From Paralithodes platypus (lineage: Eukaryota > Arthropoda > Malacostraca > Decapoda > Lithodidae): a stretch of DNA of 64,000 nt. The notes under the pieces are model-generated. The model did no database searches and was not told the origin of the DNA. It saw only the letters and a list, made by a program, of their open reading frames with translations. Made by a program: the position numbers and the translations under genes. Shown here in pieces: positions 19,560-27,312 of the stretch; positions within the stretch are counted from its first letter, which is position 1, and each line of letters opens with the position of its first letter. The stretch spans positions 8,804,023-8,868,022 of the forward strand of contig CM064552.1 of the NCBI GenBank assembly GCA_032716605.1, in the 5' to 3' direction.

Positions 19560-19839
19560 ATGGCGATGCTCCTGGGCGAGATTGGCGGACATCTGGGCCT
19601 GTTCATCGGACTGTCCCTCGCTACTATCCTGGAGGTGCTGGAGTTTTTTATAGACATGGCGATATGGGGAGGTGGCAACCGGAAATCCTGCTACTGCTGC
19701 CGGGGGAACAAAAATTATAGTGGTGGTGATGGTGATGGTGCTGGTGGTGGAGGTGATGGGGGAGGTGGTGGTGGTGGTGGTGATGGTGGTGGTGGTGGTG
19801 GTAGTAATAGTGCAGTTGCCCCTATCGTTGTGCAAGAAG
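19560..19839 (+). CDS. DEG/ENaC exon 11: TM2, GLS filter, poly-Gly tail
   Basis: The acceptor is AAATTTCAG|ATG; the donor GAAG|GTGAGT leaves one base. It encodes MAMLLGEIGGHLGLFIGLSL, then ATILEVLEFFIDMAIWGGG. This is the second membrane segment, which lines the pore; GLS is the GxS selectivity-filter motif and ExxEF follows it in the family. Cytoplasmic residues NRKSCYCCRGNKN come next, with a CxCC cluster that could be acylated. A Gly-rich stretch of about 30 residues follows, encoded by an unstable GGT/GAT repeat (19722-19803). The length of this tract is likely polymorphic. Confidence 0.93.
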
Positions 19840-19964
19840 GTGAGTTTATGGTGTCAATGTATTTTTCCTCTGTTTATTTCTTCTTTTGAGAGAGAGAGCG
19901 AGAGAAGGAGGAGGAGGATGCGAGACTGGGAATCGAGAATCGGAGGGCCTACTACTACTGACGA

Positions 19965-20160
19965 AAGAAGAATAGTGGTGATGGTTGTGGAGGTGATAAT
20001 GGTTGTGGTGTTGATGGGGTTAGTAGTAGTAGTGGTGGTGGTGTTAGTGCTAGTGGTGGTGTTAGTATTAATGGTGGTGGTGGTGTTAGTGGTGGTTGTA
20101 ATGATGGTAGCGGTGTTAGTGGTACTGGTGGTGATGGTAGAATTGGTGAGGGTGGTAGCC
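19965..20160 (+). repeat. Imperfect (GGT/GTT)n tract in intron 11
   Basis: Degenerate GTGGTG/GTTAGT repeats, similar to the coding repeat in exon 11. It creates a spurious Val-rich open frame that should not be annotated. Confidence 0.8.
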
Positions 20161-20517
20161 TACACTCTTCTGAGGGAGGGTTGTTCCAGGCTGATCAATT
20201 CATGTATGGTCAGACGTGTCCACATAATGTGTTAAGCCCCTTCTGATATAACTTCCAGCCTTGGTTGTGTGCTGTATTCATATGAGGTTAGGCATTTTGT
20301 CATAAATAATTTGTAGAATCAAATATATTTAGGATATTAAATATTTCAATGAAAAGACACATGCAAATGTCAGAACTAAGTACTTATTTTTGGAGTCATG
20401 GTATTGACATTTGTGATCGCTCTAACTTTCCTGATTGTTTGGAAATATTTTCATAGCATACTCCAGAAAGGGCTTCACTGTGGCATTATTTATACCTATT
20501 TTCCCTATAAATAACCT

Positions 20518-20519
<2 letters not shown>
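20161..20519. other. Intron 11, nothing recognised
   Basis: AT-rich, no splice-bounded open segment. Confidence 0.5.
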
Positions 20520-20577
<58 letters not shown>

Positions 20578-20604
20578 TATATATATATAATTATATATAT
20601 ATAT
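20520..20604. repeat. (TA)n microsatellite
   Basis: Uninterrupted TA from 20520 to about 20573, then CAGTATATAT and a second short run. Confidence 0.95.
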
Positions 20605-20811
20605 GACTACCATCTCTGGGCTTACTATTTTTCTCAATTCACAGTATGAAAAGTTTAAGGTCACTGCTGAGCAAAATAATTATCCTCTATGAATTTGTGT
20701 TTTTCCGAAAGAAATACATCCTCAAGTACTGAAAGGGGTAAATTAGTTAAGCTCTCCAGAAATAGTAAGAATTTAGTCATTTGTTTGAAGATCGGGTATA
20801 GCTGGACTGTT

Positions 20812-20930
20812 TTCTTCTTCTCTTTATTATTTTTAGTATTATTTATATTATTCTTTCTTCTTTTTCGTCTTCTTTTTCTTCTGTTTCTGCTTCTGTTCCT
20901 GCTTCTTCTTTTTCTTCGTCTTCTTCTTCT
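20812..20930. repeat. (CTT)n-like pyrimidine tract
   Basis: TTCTTCTTC, TTTTTCTTC and CTGCTTCTG units. It ends exactly at the TTAA of the next MITE. Confidence 0.85.
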
Positions 20931-21264
20931 TTAAGGGGAGATCCACTTGAGGGATTTTTTTCTTGACTCCTTTCTCCCTCATGTTTAGCTCCATTGTTTT
21001 TCTAATTTTAAAACATTTTCCCCATTATTTTGACGATTTTAAGAACTTTCAACCAATTTCTGTCAATTTTAAGACCTTTCGTGCCATTTAGGTGTCGATT
21101 TTATCCTGGCGAGCGATAGCGAGCCTGTAAATTAAGAGGAACCGGCTTTCAGCCGGGACATTTTTCTATCGAAAAATGTACAAATTTATCTTGAAAGGGG
21201 CTCAAGGGGGTGTAATCTTAAGCTTGAAGGATATCTAGGGACCAAACTAAAAACCTCCCCTTAA
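20931..21264 (+). mobile_element. TTAA/GGGGAG MITE, copy 7 (complete, 334 bp)
   Basis: TTAA 20931-20934 plus GGGGAGATCC; ends AACCTCCCC plus TTAA 21261-21264. It is close to copy 2 over its whole length, including GAGGGATTTTTTTCT and CTTGAAAGGGGCTCAAGGGG. Confidence 0.88.
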
Positions 21265-21496
21265 GTACTGGACTCAAATTTAACACCTTGATGATTATAA
21301 TGCATTTCAACAGTATATTCTGGCTATCATTATACGATTTTGCTCAGTTTAGGAAGGCCCTCTAGGAATCAAATGGATAATGTTTACCTCAATTAACTCT
21401 CTGACTTCCAAAATACCTCCTAAGCTGAATACAATCATATGTTAATAGTCAGATTAAAAGGAAGAATGCGTCCTCGTATCTTGAAAGGGTTTAGTA
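21265..21496. other. Interspersed repeat fragment
   Basis: CAGTATATTCTGGCTATCATTA, CTCTGACTTCCAAAATACC and TTGAAAGGGTT correspond to the pieces around the 29-bp satellite (2613-2790) and to 22740-23010, so this is one widespread repeat family. Confidence 0.6.
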
Positions 21497-21699
21497 CAGT
21501 CGGACTAATAAGTGATGTCGCGGCATCAAGTATATTTTGATCAATAATTGGTATCAGCACTATCTAAGCATCAATTCATTGTTTCGAGTGAGATATACAA
21601 ACATGTCCCTATCTATACACATCCTAGTCAACATCCGACAGACATTAATACAGCACACAGAGAGCAAAGCGTAATGACAGCGGCGACACGACTTATTAA
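21497..21699. mobile_element. Mariner-like MITE, copy 2 (right end truncated)
   Basis: The left end CAGTCGGACTAATAAGT is preceded by TA (21495-21496). The interior matches copy 1 (TTTTGATCAATAATTGG, ATCAGCACTATCTAAGC). The right end stops within ACTTATTAA, where another repeat (AACCCTTAAAGG) begins. Confidence 0.82.
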
Positions 21700-21787
21700 C
21701 CCTTAAAGGATCCTGATGCGTTTTAGCAGCTTGTTCTGGCTCACATTACACGATTTTATACAGCTTAGGAAGGATCTGTGGGAATTG

Positions 21788-21978
21788 GAATTATTATGTT
21801 TTTTCCACCAACCAACTTCACCTCTAAACTCAATTATTATGTTCCCTCCACCAACTGACTTTACTCCTAAACTCAATTAATGAAATCAACAAATACATGT
21901 GGCACTCCAAGGACTCGAACTTAGGATACTCACATCTAAATTCCGCGCACTTATGCATTACGCTATCAAGACAGTTAA
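21788..21978 (-). mobile_element. tRNA-like SINE family B, copy 2
   Basis: Same head (21976-21902 on the - strand) and tail as copy 1, with a 49-bp internal duplication of the TTATTATGTT..CTCAATTA part. One base is missing in the A-box region (TGCATTACG against TGCCATTACG). Confidence 0.7.
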
Positions 21979-22735
21979 CCCTCTCTTGGGCGGGTACCCA
22001 ACCCCGAAAGGGGTTGAAATAGGGGAGCTATCCCCCCGCCAAAGGCGGCTTTCTAGGGCCTTTCCTAGCTGATGCTGAGAGGATTGGGTTCTAGTCATGT
22101 GGTGATGGGCTGGTCTATCAGAGTGAGAACTGAGCGATCTCTGCCATACCCATAGTTTACTCTGACTGTTCCTTTTACTTATATATTTTCTAGATCTCAA
22201 GTGACGGCGTCTCTTCCGTGGATTGACCTCCCAATCTACCAAGATTGGAAGCCAAAGCGTCACATTTTTCCTTTGCCCCTCAACTTTCTCTTCATAATTG
22301 CTGAGGGGCACAGGGCCCTGGGTGGGTCTTTGGTTTCCCGGGCGTTTCCGCACCCTCCTCAGCTCCCCGCCATGGAATGGCTTCAGTCACCCAGGCTTTA
22401 TTGTGGTCGGCAGGGAGGGTTCTGTGGGGGCGCTCGGTTATGGCCTTGGCCTTGCTCGGGGCCTTGGGGCTGTTCGGCCAGGCAGCTTGGGGAACAACAA
22501 CAACCCTCTCCGACATATGACGCGATTTTGAGCCTATTAGGGATACTTTAAAACCTTTGTTGTCATCAGGGGTATTTAGAAACCTTTAGTTTAGTTACTT
22601 CAACCTCTGCAGTTGTCTTTGAATTAGTTGTGGGCAGAAAACTAATTTTGGAGAGGTAATTATAAGAGTGAAAGCACTCTATTTCTTATTGCTAATCTGG
22701 CAACCTCTGCGTCATATGAGTCTGAAAGGGTTAAG
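21977..22735. mobile_element. About 758-bp element with TTAACCCTCTC/GAAAGGGTTAA ends
   Basis: It begins TTAACCCTCTCTTGGGCGGG and ends TGAGTCTGAAAGGGTTAAG. It is GC-rich inside, with hairpins such as CCCCGAAAGGGG and CCGCCAAAGGCGG. The overlapping short ORFs on both strands share no family likeness. Probably a non-autonomous TTAA-type element. Confidence 0.6.
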
Positions 22736-23020
22736 AAGAGTAAAGACTATCTAAACTAACCCTCTGCCATCCGTAAACCCTTCCGAATCTAAATAAAACC
22801 GTCTAATGATAGCCAGAATCAAACTGTCAAAACGCGTCATGATCCTCTCAAGATACGAGGCCTCCTTCTTCTTTATATTATGTCTATTAACATATGACTT
22901 TATTCGGCTTAGTAGGTATTTTGTAAGTCAGAGAGATAATTGAGATAGATTTTAGCCATTTGATTCTTAAACTGAGTCAAATCGTATAATGCTAGCCATA
23001 ATAAACTGTTCTCTGCCCAG
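22736..23020. other. Intron 11 end, interspersed repeat pieces
   Basis: Contains CTAATGATAGCCAGAAT..AAACTGTCAAAACGCG and CTAGCCATAATAAACTGTTC, inverted relative to 21290-21400. Ends in the polypyrimidine tract and acceptor of exon 12. Confidence 0.6.
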
Positions 23021-23208
23021 CTCCCTACCCCCCTCCACCTGAACCGGCCAAGTACATCCCCCCGAAGAAGGAGGACTCGAGGTTGGTGGACGAACAGTTG
23101 GTTGCCCTGGCGGAGAGTGTTGGTACATTCAACCAGAATAACAAGACCAATTTCCTAAACCCGAAGACTAAAGAGGGCGACATATTCCATGCATGGCAGT
23201 TGTTGTGA
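23021..23208 (+). CDS. DEG/ENaC exon 12: cytoplasmic C-terminus and stop
   Basis: The acceptor is CTCTGCCCAG|CT, completing a codon with the last base of exon 11. It encodes APYPPPPEPAKYIPPKKEDS, then RLVDEQLVALAESVGTFNQN and ends GDIFHAWQLL before TGA (23206-23208). The PPPPEPAKYIPP run is Pro-rich and includes a PPPxPxxY-like cluster, loosely recalling the PY motifs by which NEDD4-type ligases bind ENaC tails; it is not an exact PPxY. No AATAAA is visible within the next 150 bp. Confidence 0.85.
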
Positions 23209-23368
23209 GAATTCGGTTTTTACTCTTTCAACCAGATGCCACACTATAGTTTTTGAATACTTAATTGTAGTAAACATCTATCTATCTATAAATTGCCAGT
23301 CGCCAACACCACAGAAGTGTTGCGGGTTCGAAACTTCCTCAGAGTCGACGTTTCAGAATAGCGGCTAC

Positions 23369-23411
<43 letters not shown>

Positions 23412-23703
23412 TATATAATTATATATTGAATAATTTATATATTTAATTATGTAAATATTTATATATTTATTAATATTGTCATCATTATTATTATCCCCAC
23501 TAATCGAGTTGCAAGTCGGCAGTTTGTTCGTGGCCACCCATTCGGGGATCATGGCGTCAGGCAATAGATAGATAGATAGAAATCGGCGAACATCGAAGGA
23601 GCAGAGCGGAGGGGTAGACCTAGAAAGACGTGCGATCATGGTCTGCCGTATGATCTCAATAATTAAAAAAATTAAAGAGGTTGTCAAGTGGTGCAGCCCA
23701 GAC
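23209..23703. other. 3' flank: repeats and microsatellites
   Basis: (TA)n at 23371-23407 with AT-rich continuation to 23470. A GGCGTCAGGCAATAGATAGA junction with (GATA)n at 23550-23582 belongs to the same family as 18200-18240. No gene recognised. Confidence 0.6.
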
Positions 23704-24776
23704 TAAAGGGCCCTTCACACATAGCCGAACCGGAGCCCAAATGCAGCCCGTCTCCAAATCGACCTCATTTGGCCGAAAAAGGTGGCCGAACTGTGACAAG
23801 AAAGAATGCAAAACGAACACGCCACAGCGTACACCGAACGCTGCATGAATGCAGACCGACCTACACGATGCCTGGATAAACATTGCCCGATGTTTTCACA
23901 TTTAAAAAATTTAACGGTTATTTGGCTGCACGAATGCTGGACAAATGCTGCACGAATACAAAGAACACTGCTCGATTGGTGGACGAACCCTGGTCGAATG
24001 CAACCCAATGCAGCCCAGCCCAGCCAAAAAAAATAAATAAAAAAAATACAAGGAAATTATGTGGTTTGTGCCAGAAGTAAATATTTCCTGTATCTAATCA
24101 ACTCCTTTATTAATGGACATAATTATATATTTGTTGTTTGATGTTTAAGCCATATTTAACCATAATATATGAAAACATCAAAATTGCAAAGACCCTTTAG
24201 AAAACAGACCGAAAACATCGTAACCTCGCTGACTCTTTAGAAAACAGAGACCGCTAGTGTTATTTGTGTACATTTCGTATTATAAGTTTCCATGTCATCT
24301 GCTTTCTCTCTCTCTATTACTTATATTTCTATCTACTGTATTAATGTCCATCTGTATCTAGCGATCTCCCTTATTTATCAGCTTTTATATTTGTTATTTG
24401 GTGTCTATGGAATCTGTGAATCATTTCTGATTTGATGGGCTAAATAAAATAATTATACCACTAACACATAATGAGCAAAATGACACAAGTCAATTAAAAA
24501 ACATTTAAACAAAATTTCCCCATCTTTAAACATTGAGAAGTGAAAGGATCGATAATGTTCGCGAAAATAGGCTTGTTATGAAACAGAGATTTCACTTTCT
24601 GAAACGATAAAACAACAAAAGATGGGGGAGAAATACAAACTAATCAATGATTAAAATTACATCAAACAACACATAATTTTGTCCATTAATAAGGGAGATA
24701 ATTAGATATGAGATAGATAGATCAAAAGGTCGTTAGGTCTATGTGAGCGTAAAAAGTGTGCGAATTGTGAAATAAG

Positions 24777-24781
24777 CTTAT
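24777..24781. repeat. 5-bp target-site duplication, left (CTTAT)
   Basis: CTTAT directly before the 5' LTR, repeated at 30386-30390 directly after the 3' LTR. Confidence 0.85.
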
Positions 24782-25004
24782 TATAATAATAATGTATACA
24801 CCACTATTGTCCAACACCATATGGCACCACAGACACTTTAGACTTGCGGGCGCCTCTGGCACCCAGGCCTGTGGAGGCAGCAAGTCCTTCAGTTCACACC
24901 AGACTCTCACATAACCAACCAGCGTCTCGGCGCTCCTGTACTCAACCCTAGCCAATAAAGGATTGAAGAGTACTGGTGTTATATCTCCATTCATCTTTAT
25001 TATA
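24782..25004 (+). repeat. 5' LTR of Ty3/Gypsy-type element (223 bp)
   Basis: Identical by eye to 30163-30385. It starts TATAATAATAATGTATAC and ends CATCTTTATTATA, so its termini are TATAATAA...TTATTATA, an 8-bp inverted repeat, instead of the usual TG...CA. AATAAA at 24954-24959 is the likely polyadenylation signal. Confidence 0.92.
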
Positions 25005-25022
25005 TGGCGCAGTGTATATCAG
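25005..25022 (+). other. Primer binding site
   Basis: TGGCGCAGTG immediately follows the LTR. TGG pairs with a tRNA CCA end. The following CGCAGT is compatible with a tRNA-Ser acceptor stem from general knowledge of animal tRNA-Ser 3' ends; this primer assignment is inference. Confidence 0.65.
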
Positions 25023-25035
25023 TATCTGAACCTAC

Positions 25036-27312
25036 ATGGAGAACCTGCACTACCTAGCTGAGGCTGCAGCTGCTGTGGAAGCCGGCTTGCCGCCATGCGG
25101 TCCCTACCCGGCTACATCTACCTCCCAACCGGTCGAGCCTTCATTGCCCGATGCCCTGTCTCCATACCCATCCATCATCTACTTGAATGAAAGGATCGAC
25201 GCCCTCCAATCGAGTATCGCCACCTTTCTACAGCATCACCAGGACCAGCAGCATCTACAACTACAACATCGCCCCGCGACAGCTCCACCACCGCCCCACC
25301 AGGATCTACAACATCGCCCCGCGACAGCTCCACCACCGCCCCGCCAGGATCTCCAGCCCCACCAGCCTCTACAACATCAGCCCCAGGCCAGTAATGTTAC
25401 CCACCAGGCTGACCCATCCTTTGCCTCACGCCCCACCAGTGATACACTTATTCATCCCTCTACACAGACACCCACACCTCATACATCTCCTCATGTCTCA
25501 GTGCCCCACCATATGCCAGTTACCCATGTCTCAGTGCCCCACCATATGCCAGCTACCCATGTCTCAGTGCCCCACCATATGCCAGTTACCCATGTCTCAG
25601 TGCCCCACCATATGCCAGTTATTCCCCACATGTCTTTATTACATATGAACATGACTAATCCCCTTACCCACCCTCTCAAGAGCGAATATCCCACACCCTC
25701 CCCAACTGACGGCCAGGCCCACACTGGTGTCGGTAGCGACGGTCGGTATTACGGCGGCCATTATGCCCCCCCTGGCTATCGTACGGCTGGCACCAACCCT
25801 CACGGCGCAGCCCCTTCTGCGCATGACGTCATCATACCACCACCACCTCAAGTCCCTTCCTACCCAGCCCAGCCACGCCCCACCCCGCCCCGCCGGGCTG
25901 CCCCTACGCGGCCCCAGGCCGCTTTACATATGCCGGGACACGCCCTACGCAAATTCTGGGCTGATTGGGAGGTCTACAAGCAGCTCGTCCTTCTACCACC
26001 TCACGAGGCTACCATCGAGCTCTACCAGACGTGCAACCCTGCCCTTCAGAGCGCCATATTTGCTCACAATCAGGCGTTCTCCTCATTGCCAGAAATCGAC
26101 CTAGCAACTCTCATCACACAACTCATCCACCGACAACGGAACCGCGCAGCCGCTCGCCACCACTTCCGGTCTCTTCTCCAACAACCTACTGAACAGATCC
26201 GGGACTACGTCACACGTATTACGGAGGCCACTTTGGACTGTGGCTTTACCTGCCCCTGTTGCCACACTGATGTCTCTGACGAACACATACGGGACCAAGT
26301 GACTATCGGGATTAGTGATTCGTCCCTTCAGCAAGATGTTTTAACTAAAGACCGCACCCTACCTACCTTACAAGATGTTATCAACTACTGTGTGGGGTTC
26401 GAATCTGCGGCACTCGATCAGACGGCAATGCAACCGGGGGTACATGCTGTGAAATCACCATACCAGCGTCTCAAGAGTACTTACCCACGCCCCGCCCCTA
26501 TCCAGCCCCCCGCCCAACCCACTCAGCCCCCGTCGCCCGCCCCACCACCTCCCCACGTCGGCCCCACTTCATCTCCCACACGTTGCTCCGGGTGTGGCCT
26601 ATCTTCACATTCACAAGCCCAACGATCTTCGAAGTGTCCTGCATGGGGCAAGACCTGCATGGCGTGTAATAAACCTAACCACTTTGCCAAGGTTTGTAAA
26701 TCCACCTCTTCCCAGTGCAGTGGGTGCGGCCTATCCACACACTCTCGAGCCGAACGCCCATCCAAATGCCCTGCTTGGGGCAAGACCTGCCCGTCGTGCA
26801 ACAAACTCAACCATTACTCCACAGTTTGTCACTCCACGCCCTCACCTTCATCCGCGGCTGTTATCATTGGTACTATCAAACAGGCTGTTAACAAACCACC
26901 ACCTGCACGGCTCCCCTCCTTGCCCATTACCATTTCTACTGCCATGTCGCCCCACTCTCACCCCACCAGCGTCACGGCCCACCCTGACACGGGCGCCCAA
27001 GTATCTGTGGCTGGTTTGCAATTACTACGGGCACTGGGCCTCCAACGCCACCACCTACAGCCTACTCACCAACGGATCACGGCCGTGGGGGTCACACTCT
27101 CCAGGTCCTGGGTTATATGCCGACTACCATTACTGCCACCGACGTTGCCGGCACCCCCTACACTACTGATGATGATATTTTTATTATTCAGGCACAGTCA
27201 CCGTTATTTATTAGTATTTCAGCTTGTAGGGCACTACATATCATCCCTCCCGACTTCCCCACACCTACCCTCTGCATGGCCGCCCAAACAGCCCAACCAC
27301 CACCCACCTTGA
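25036..27312 (+). CDS. gag: Retrotransposon Gag with start of protease
   Basis: 758 codons from the ATG at 25036, only 31 bp after the LTR. The N-terminus is Pro/His/Gln-rich, with four in-frame copies of an 11-residue unit (HVSVPHHMPVT, 33-bp DNA repeat at 25491-25625). A capsid-like region follows (FWADWEVYKQLVLLPPHEAT, near residue 310). Two tandem zinc-knuckle modules begin at residues 517 and 561, each CxGCGLSxHS...KCPAWGKTCxxCNKxNH...VC. The aspartic protease active site PDTGAQVSVA has Asp651. The frame leaves the protease before its end, so the remainder is supplied by pol after a -1 shift near 27087-27091. Gag coats the RNA and forms particles. Confidence 0.93.
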   Translation: MENLHYLAEAAAAVEAGLPPCGPYPATSTSQPVEPSLPDALSPYPSIIYLNERIDALQSSIATFLQHHQDQQHLQLQHRPATAPPPPHQDLQHRPATAPPPPRQDLQPHQPLQHQPQASNVTHQADPSFASRPTSDTLIHPSTQTPTPHTSPHVSVPHHMPVTHVSVPHHMPATHVSVPHHMPVTHVSVPHHMPVIPHMSLLHMNMTNPLTHPLKSEYPTPSPTDGQAHTGVGSDGRYYGGHYAPPGYRTAGTNPHGAAPSAHDVIIPPPPQVPSYPAQPRPTPPRRAAPTRPQAALHMPGHALRKFWADWEVYKQLVLLPPHEATIELYQTCNPALQSAIFAHNQAFSSLPEIDLATLITQLIHRQRNRAAARHHFRSLLQQPTEQIRDYVTRITEATLDCGFTCPCCHTDVSDEHIRDQVTIGISDSSLQQDVLTKDRTLPTLQDVINYCVGFESAALDQTAMQPGVHAVKSPYQRLKSTYPRPAPIQPPAQPTQPPSPAPPPPHVGPTSSPTRCSGCGLSSHSQAQRSSKCPAWGKTCMACNKPNHFAKVCKSTSSQCSGCGLSTHSRAERPSKCPAWGKTCPSCNKLNHYSTVCHSTPSPSSAAVIIGTIKQAVNKPPPARLPSLPITISTAMSPHSHPTSVTAHPDTGAQVSVAGLQLLRALGLQRHHLQPTHQRITAVGVTLSRSWVICRLPLLPPTLPAPPTLLMMIFLLFRHSHRYLLVFQLVGHYISSLPTSPHLPSAWPPKQPNHHPP
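27087..27091 (+). promoter_or_regulatory. Probable -1 frameshift site (G5 run) inside protease
   Basis: The Gag frame reads GCC GTG GGG GTC at 27082-27093. Slipping back one base on GGG (88-90 to 87-89) gives GGT CAC ACT CTC CAG and enters the pol frame, which then reads as the rest of a retropepsin fold (TLQVLGYMPTTITATDVAG). The pol frame ATG at 27117 lies within the protease, so independent initiation there would lose the active-site half. The sequence is not a canonical X XXY YYZ heptamer. Confidence 0.6.

Larger units (their letters stand above)
1..23208 (+). other. DEG/ENaC-family cation channel gene, 12 exons, 5' end outside window
   Basis: Overview of a spliced gene. Exons are 1-1545, 4079-4183, 5077-5254, 6449-6584, 7372-7539, 9443-9526, 11384-11510, 12035-12104, 12566-12673, 14808-14889, 19560-19839 and 23021-23208. 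Every junction has AG before and GT after the exon and the phases match throughout, giving one open frame of 3069 nt (1022 residues plus stop) counted from base 3. Family hallmarks occur in the expected order: YGNCFTFN, GLRLILNLD, the CGC and CLPSC cysteine motifs, then a second membrane segment with GLS. Members are trimeric amiloride-type sodium channels with two membrane segments around a large extracellular domain. The first membrane segment and cytoplasmic N-terminus are missing to the left. The channel part (exons 2-12) is firm. Joining the Thr-rich exon to it is supported by phase and strand only. Confidence 0.85.

Noticed and set aside
19672..20235. 187-residue open frame rich in Val and Met
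   Set aside because: It reads the GGT repeat of exon 11 in another frame and runs into the intron; a repeat artefact.
22201..22551. Open frames on both strands of the GC-rich element at 21977-22735
   Set aside because: Overlapping, short and without family likeness; the region is an interspersed repeat.
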